This document shows, one piece after another, positions 58,456 through 64,000 of a stretch of 64,000 bases of DNA; positions within the stretch are counted from its first letter, which is position 1, and every line of letters begins with the position of its first letter. The notes below the pieces were generated by a model. The model made no database searches, was not told where the DNA came from, and saw only the letters and a program-made list of their open reading frames with translations. A program made the translations under genes and the position numbers. The stretch is from Chara braunii. Its lineage: Eukaryota > Streptophyta > Charophyceae > Charales > Characeae. Location of the stretch: NCBI GenBank assembly GCA_003427395.1, contig BFEA01000006.1, positions 106,083 to 170,082 of the forward strand, read 5' to 3'.

Positions 58456-58817
58456 CTAGTGGCCGCGTCAGCAAGTTGTCCAGCCCATGCGAGGTTCGGC
58501 TTCTTAATTCTGGCCCCCTCGGCCCCCATCATCCGACCTAGGCGGGGGTCTACGCTCCCACAGTATATGGGTATACCCAACGAATTAGGCTGCTGGCCCC
58601 AAGCCATGGTCGTCCGTCCCTCAAACGGCCCTGGCCAAAGCATCAAAAATTGGGATGGCCCCCGGAACAAAGAAGGAAGATCGCTTGGAAGGGGGGGGGG
58701 GGGGATGAGCCGCGGGTCCCACCATCGGACTCCCCCAACAAAAATCAGGGGGGGATAGTCCTATGGGGACCCTCAACCCCCTCGGCTTCTTGCTTCCCCG
58801 CCGCTCCTGCGCTGCCG

Positions 58818-58892
58818 TCTGCCAGCGTCGAACCCCGCACCTCCGTAGCAACAATCTAACACCGTAACCAGTAGGGCTAAGCCCAAGCCTGG
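58818..58892 (-). repeat. tRNA-like segment in the right LTR
   Basis: Minus strand: GGGCTTAGCCCTACTGGTTAC, then GTGCGGGGTTCGACGC. Slightly closer to a consensus A-box than the left copy. Confidence 0.45.
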
Positions 58893-59319
58893 GACGTGCA
58901 GGCGCGACCTCCCACATAAAGTGGTACCGCGCGGCGCTCCGGGCCAAGATACCACCCCGACCGTTCTTCCCTCCTCAACCGTGCGCGCCGCCGCCGAGTA
59001 TCCGCGCCGTCTTGCACGCAGCGCCCTGCGGCCATCACTCACGCCTCTCCACATGTCGGACCGTTTTATCCTTAATTTAATCAATAAACAAAAATAAAAC
59101 GGATAATTATACCGGCATCGCGATTAATTTTAAACGGGAAGATCAGACGTGCGCCTTAAACTGCGCGCCCACTCACCCTTCCTACTCAGACAACCTTAGC
59201 CTGCATGCGGGCGCCCCCTACATTTTCAGTGTAGGCACTCAAGAATCCAAGTTAACCGAGCCTTTCTGCCACTCACAAAAATCCGGGCGGATACCCTTGT
59301 AAGGGTATTCGCGCCGACA

Positions 59320-59323
59320 GCGG
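59320..59323. repeat. Right target-site duplication GCGG
   Basis: Matches 32,326-32,329. A 5-bp comparison fails (GGCGG against GCGGC), so the duplication is 4 bp. Confidence 0.7.
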
Positions 59324-59985
59324 CGAAGGGCACAGCAGAGCAGTACAAGCTGACCCAAGATCCAAGCATCAGAAGGCTAGCTCAAGACAAGAGGGTAACG
59401 CACCTCGATCTTGTCAAATGTACCATTGGTCTATCTCAGTGATTGCTGGTCGGGATGCTCTTCCCCTTTTTCCGACAGCTCTTCCACTAGGGAAACAACT
59501 GAGAATCCTGCTTGATAGGTGCAAGCTATCGTCGCTGCACTATCGCTATCTTGTTCAATAGAATAGACGAAATGCGTAGCTTCCTGTAGATCGGAGGGTC
59601 CAATTTCGCACCGAGAGCCTCCCCAGAATGGCAGGCTTCTACTAAAGATACTGGAGGTAATTGTTGAACAAAGTCTACGGCGCATATATCGTTACTCGTA
59701 CTACAGGTAGGTAGGAATCATTGAGCGTAGTTTCCAGTGTCGTTGGCTGTTACCCAGAGGCATACAGTTCTATAGATTTTTACCTTTCGAGTTCGGCAGT
59801 CGTCGCCGCCCCTCATCCCTTCGGCATCAAACCCGTCGATCTCAGCCTTCCGCCCGCAGACTAGTTGGCGAGGAAGAAGTCGCTATCGCTATCGGGACAA
59901 CTATTGGTTTCAAATCCCCCCCCCCCCATTCCCCCTCCTTTATTCCGCTTGTGCAGAATTCACCTCGCAAGAACCAGGGTCTCAA

Positions 59986-62275
59986 ATGGCAGCCACAAAT
60001 GGGGTCGAGCTTGTGATGACCGAAGGGGAGACATACTCTCCTTAGAGCGAGCAGGACAGACTGTCCGAAGAAAGAGTTGGAATCTTATGCTCAATATGCT
60101 ATTATGATGGCCACAACCCCGAGGATATTCCCTTTGAGGATGTCACTATAGAAGGCAACGAGGCGGTGGAAACAGTTGATCACCGTGTCGATGAAATCAA
60201 CATTCAATGGTTGAAAAAACGGACAGTGGTTGTCATATTCTGAGATGAAGCCAGGAATCTTCCAAGAAAACTGAAGGAGGATATCGTCTGCTCATATGAG
60301 AATGGCTGGAAAAAGGAGGGAATCTTCGATCCGTCGGTAGGGAGGAACAAAATTAAATTCGAGGGACCAAATGCTCTATCCTATGTGGCAAGAGACAGAG
60401 TGGTTGTGGAATGGATGGTAAATGAAGGTGCGGGAGAGGTGAAACTGAATGGGAGGAGGTATGTATTTGAAACGAAAGCATGGATGCCCAGAGCAGAATG
60501 AAAACAATTCAGAAGAATAGAGTTTGAAAACACGTTCTGGGTTGTAGCGGTACAAGTGTCGTTAGATGCCTACTTCTACCTTCGTTCATCCTTAGCTCGT
60601 GTCATTGGACTAGTACTGAAGATGGATGAACCGAACAGATTCAATTATAATCCCCGACTGTTGAATATCCGTTGTGAACTGGATCCTTCGTGTTGGGAAA
60701 GGTTCATGGATTGGGTTTGGGTGAGAACCAAACAGGGAGATATGGTAGAAGTAAAGCTTGCATCCGCAACCACACCCTTTTGTACACGATGTAAATGGTA
60801 TTTCCACTCGGACAAGGAATGCACCTGATCAAAGAATAACCAGAACAGAATGCGTAGCAAGTTCAGAGGAGAGAGAGCGTCACGTATGGAGGAGGATGAG
60901 GATGATAGATCATCGCTGGCATTCAGTTCTAGTGCGCAGTCTGAACACGGTTCTCTCTCAGCCAATAGGCGGGGAACCTCGAAGTACAAGGGTCCGCTAT
61001 CTCACCAGAATCCCACAGATCGAACCTTCGATCCAGAAGCCCCTCACCAGTTCGACCCCCTCCCTAGGACGTACGATCCCCTGGCGCCCTATCGAAAGAC
61101 AACAGGGCACAATTAGGACAAATCAATCCGGTATTTTCCCCAGATCCTAGACGTGAGGCTGACCCGTACGGGGGAATGAGAATGGACATGCAACCTCGAA
61201 TGACAGGCGAATTCATCCCACCGATGCACAACCCAGGACCAAGCATGGCCTACTGGCTGAGATCAGCGAGCACGGTATGGCAAGAACCACCCCCCCTGAC
61301 ACATAATCTCTCGTACACACCGGGCCAATCCGCCCCAGTCCTCTAGTGGCTAGGCCATCGACTGCAGGACAGAACCAATCACCTTCTCACCCCTTCCCTC
61401 TCATAGGAGTTGCAGCTTCCGCAGTTGATGCTCAAGGGCGAAGCGCTCGGGGACAGTCCCCTTTGAAAATTCCTAAGACGATTAGACCAGATGCCTCCCC
61501 TGCTCAATTGCTGCTATTACAGGCAGCCCCCGCTCCGAACGGCCCAGGTATAGAGACGTCCAAGACCTGAGTGGCCAGCCAATCCGAATCGGTAAGATCG
61601 ATCATATCTCCAACAGAATTGCCGCAAACAGGCCTAAAGACCTCAAGGAGTCAAAGGGCAATTACTGCCTCAAAGACTCAGTCGACGTCAATGGAAAAAT
61701 GGCTTGTGCCCCTAGTCTGCTCGCTGATTAATGGGTCAATCCATGTCATCGCATGGCAAGCAGAGGACTTGAGAATCAACCTCCCTTCACAAAAGACAGA
61801 GGAGTCGGTTACACCGCAGAACATTCAAGATGCAGCGAAACAACTATTTGGTGAACGCTTCCCTTTGGGATTGGTCCCNGACATGGCCATGCCAGAGTTC
61901 TATCAGGATCTTTCCAACCGTACCTGCAAGGTTTTCGTACCATTGTTGGACGCGTTCATCNTACCCGACAAAATTGACGGCCTCCTCATGGAAGGCATGA
62001 GACTGATTCCATTATCCATATTTGTTGAAGAGGACTCAGTCTCCGTTCAACATGTCTCAGACGCTGTATTTTTTAGCAAGCTCAACAACAAACTGCCAAG
62101 AAACAAGACTCTGCAGTCCTTTTTGAAGAACGTATTACCCCAGAAATGGACGACCACTGCTACATCTGGTTCGTCCTCCATAACGGGATCCCGACCCCCA
62201 CAAACCTCTGGCCTAAGGCCTCNTCACCCACCTCCTATCCAATCAGGGGCACTGGTCACCAGAATGAATGGATAA
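59986..62275 (+). pseudogene. LINE ORF1, copy 3
   Basis: Same protein as copy 1. Stops: the shared TAG (60,043-60,045), TGA 60,241-60,243, TGA 60,499-60,501 and TGA 60,826-60,828 just after the CCHC knuckle (CTRCKWYFHSDKEC). Frameshifts fall near 61,010-61,260. The C-terminal part (61,571-62,275) is the best preserved of the three copies: it reads through QKTEESVTPQNIQDAAKQLF to VTRMNG and the stop at 62,273-62,275, showing where copies 1 and 2 lost a base. N bases fall at about 61,879, 61,961 and 62,223. Confidence 0.75.
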
Positions 62276-64000
62276 GCTAAACATTGCTTCCATGAATATT
62301 AGGGGGTTGTGCGATGTATCTAGAAGGGGTAAAAGATCAAGGTTGAAATTCTGGCTTCACTATCAGAAAGTATGGATCGTATGCCTGCAAGACACAAGCG
62401 GTTATCGGGTAGCTGAAAATTAAGGAATTAAAATTATGAAGTGAGAGTTTTGGGCAGTCTGAAAATCCTGAATGGTCTTGAAGTGGTGAAAGGTTTGAAG
62501 ACCCTGAAAACGACCTGTTTAGGCAGGCTGCATCCTGAAGTGCTGAAGGGTGTCCTGAAGTAGTCAAGTGAGAGTTTTGGGCAGTTTGAAAATCCTGAAT
62601 GGTCCTGAAGTGGTGAAAGCTCCGAAGACCATGAAAACCACCCTTCACCACTTAAGGATGCGGTCTGCCTAAACAGGTGGTTTTCAGGGTCTTCGGAGCT
62701 TTCACCACTTCAGGACCATTCAGGAGTTCCATACCTGAATGGTCCTGAAGTGGTGAAAGGTCCGAATACCCTAAAAAACAACCTACTTAGGCAAGCTGCA
62801 TCCTGAAGTGGTGAAGGGTGTCCTGAAGTGGTGATGAAAAATACGACTGTTGTTAACCTTCTNTCCTGCAAGAAACAAAGTTGAACGAAAAGAAGATCAG
62901 AGAGTTGGACAACTGGTGGGATGACCCTCAACTTTGGTCCCCTGCAATCGGGACCAGAGGGGGGGTGGGGATCTTGCTACATAGGGAGCTTCCGGTCTAA
63001 ATCCTGGACTCTGCCGCAGACTTGTGGGGCAGGTGGCCTTGGATAAAGCTCTCTGCATATGGGCTCGACTGGGCTATTATGACGGTATACGCCCCGGTAG
63101 ATAGGGCAGAGAGGAATAAAATTTTCCAGGATCTGAGAGCCTACACCCCGGACGTCGACAACCTTCTGATAACAGGGGATTGGAATTGCTCCCTGGATGA
63201 TCTAAATGGGACGTCAGGGGGATCCCCTGACATTCATGCACTAATGGAGTTTTTGACAGACTTAGAACTCTGTGATGCGTTCAGACTGATTCATCCCATA
63301 GACCCTGGTTATACCAGGGTGTCGCAGGCCAGAGAAGGTAACAACTAAGGCTCGCTCAGAAGACTTGATTTTGCAGTTATGAACCCAACGTGGTGGGACG
63401 CACTTCTGAACATAGAGGTAAAATCAGGAACCCCATGTCTGATCACTACCCAATCAAGCTTACTTTCCAGACGCTAGACACAGCAGATAAAGGCAACGTT
63501 TTTTAAAGATTGAACGTACAAAATCTCAAAGACCTAGGCCTCTCGGCCTGGGTAGAGAATTTTTCCATTAACTGGTCAAAATCGCAGCACCACTTCCAAA
63601 CACTGGAAGACTAGTGGGACGTAGGAACGTCCATAGCAGCAAGTTGTCTCAGTATCTTCTCTCGCATCATGGAAGAGGAGCGCAACAAGGAGGAAGCAAG
63701 CATCATTAAAGACCTACAATGGGTAGAGGATCGTATGCGCTCTCACCCCATCTCTGCGAAGGTTTGGGCCCCTGAAAGGACCAAATTACTGAACAAGTGG
63801 GATGAAATCCAGTAAGAGAGGGCAGAGGAATGGGCCGAAAAACTACCAATGATAGGGATTTCAGTATATGATCGAATGACCAAAGAAGCCTTTCAGAAAC
63901 TGTTGCCCAAAAGATCAACACAGTCGATGAAAGTGCTCAATCACCTATTCATACCAGAGGCGCGAACAGCCTCCTCCTCTGACGCACTTTGTAACTATGC
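62268..64000 (+). pseudogene. LINE ORF2 endonuclease and start of the RT linker, copy 3
   Basis: ATG 62,268 overlaps the ORF1 stop by ATGGATAA. N-terminal IASMNIRGL (Met where copy 1 has Trp) and VCLQDT are followed by the insert, then DNWWDDPQLWSPAIGTRGGV, MTVYAPVDRAERNKIFQDL, an intact ITGDWNCSLDD (about 63,171-63,203) and SDHYPIKLTF (about 63,437-63,466). Stops and small indels occur at REGNN (63,346-63,348), near 63,420 and near 63,504. The RT core lies beyond the window. Confidence 0.75.
62398..62878. mobile_element. Foldback-like insert, copy 3, with clear flanking duplication
   Basis: Flanks CCTGCAAGACACAA (62,384-62,397) and CCTGCAAGAAACAA (62,865-62,878) match at 13 of 14 positions. 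The interior has two direct modules beginning GTGAGAGTTTTGGGCAGT (about 62,441 and 62,568), an inverted module (about 62,647-62,726) and a third direct module (about 62,737-62,845). Removing one flank and the interior joins VCLQDT directly to the downstream endonuclease frame. Confidence 0.7.

Larger units (their letters stand above)
32330..59319 (-). mobile_element. Giant-LTR Ty3/gypsy-type retrotransposon nested in a LINE
   Basis: Total 26,990 bp. LTRs of 7,836 bp (left, 3') and 7,808 bp (right, 5') carry TGTCG...CGACA ends. Inner region order on the minus strand: PBS, gag, PR, RT, RNase H, IN, ORF3. RT and RNase H before integrase is the gypsy order. Coding density is low, at roughly 9 kb of 27 kb. 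LTRs differ by substitutions and indels (for example ~200 bp near 33,590-33,780 only in the left; ~120 bp near 53,050-53,170 and a (TA)n at 54,725-54,762 only in the right), so insertion is not recent, apart from a nearly identical block noted in the findings. No purine tract is visible beside the 3' LTR. Confidence 0.9.
51512..59319 (-). repeat. Right LTR (5' LTR of the minus-strand element)
   Basis: 7,808 bp with the same ends and internal order as the left LTR: plus-strand TATAAAA (52,179-52,185), 120-bp array (about 53,700-54,240), hairpin array (about 54,550-55,500), hairpin family 2 (about 57,368-57,755), U6-like modules (57,960-58,455), tRNA-like segment (58,818-58,892) and the terminal palindrome (59,291-59,308). 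A (TA)n run at 54,725-54,762 is specific to this copy. Confidence 0.9.
59320..64000 (+). mobile_element. LINE copy 3, right part (continues past the window)
   Basis: Starts GCGGCGAAGGGCACAGC, matching 4,036 onward of copy 1, directly after the LTR element. Same order: 5' UTR, ORF1, ORF2 endonuclease with the foldback insert. It is diverged by several percent from copies 1 and 2 and resolves most of their N positions. It ends in the RT linker at the window edge. Confidence 0.85.

Overview
The window holds only transposable elements, satellites and microsatellites. I see no convincing host protein-coding gene, tRNA gene, rRNA gene or CRISPR array. Nested LTR and LINE elements, long (CT)n and (CA)n tracts and TACCC-rich filler point to a large, repeat-rich eukaryotic nuclear genome. 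A plant or streptophyte alga (charophyte) is my best guess, from the zf-RVT-type plant LINE and the plant-style tRNA primer-binding site, but the species is an inference.

Layout. (1) 1-13,984 and 13,986-30,536 are two head-to-tail copies of one unit: an unrecognised 5' stretch, microsatellites, an upstream module and a decayed LINE (about 4,021-12,522 and 18,006-27,320), followed by a tRNA-like SINE head, (CA)n and (CT)n. Positions 1-6,200 and 13,986-20,185 show no difference that I can find, down to shared N bases; beyond about 7,850 the copies diverge. (2) 28,700-29,950 is a polypyrimidine tract, a purine-rich minisatellite and a 92-bp tandem repeat. (3) From 30,540 a third copy of the upstream module leads into a third LINE. 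That LINE is split by a 27-kb LTR retrotransposon (32,330-59,319) and resumes at 59,320, running off the window at 64,000.

The LTR element lies on the minus strand. Its LTRs are unusually long (7,836 and 7,808 bp), begin TGTCG and end CGACA, and are flanked by a 4-bp GCGG duplication. Removing the element with one GCGG restores the LINE sequence seen uninterrupted in the first copy. In sense order it has a 5' LTR (59,319-51,512), an 18-nt PBS, gag, protease, RT, RNase H and integrase (51,109-44,537). After pol comes a second Gag-like frame, ORF3 (44,335-41,733), with its own capsid-like region, coiled coil and CCHC knuckle, then the 3' LTR (40,165-32,330). All frames carry stops or frameshifts, so this copy is dead.

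The LTRs contain three U6 snRNA-like modules in element sense, a tRNA-like segment, a 120-bp tandem array, and an array of about ten hairpins in which a nearly constant loop is flanked by stems that differ from unit to unit but remain complementary within each unit. A second hairpin family of the same kind occurs both in the LTRs and in the LINE-bearing units. The dual-Gag, giant-LTR element and its covarying hairpins are the best candidates for something undescribed.

Two caveats. Identical N positions in paired copies and single-N joins at 13,985 and 30,537 mean some of the tandem structure could be an assembly product. All homology calls are by eye, without database searches.
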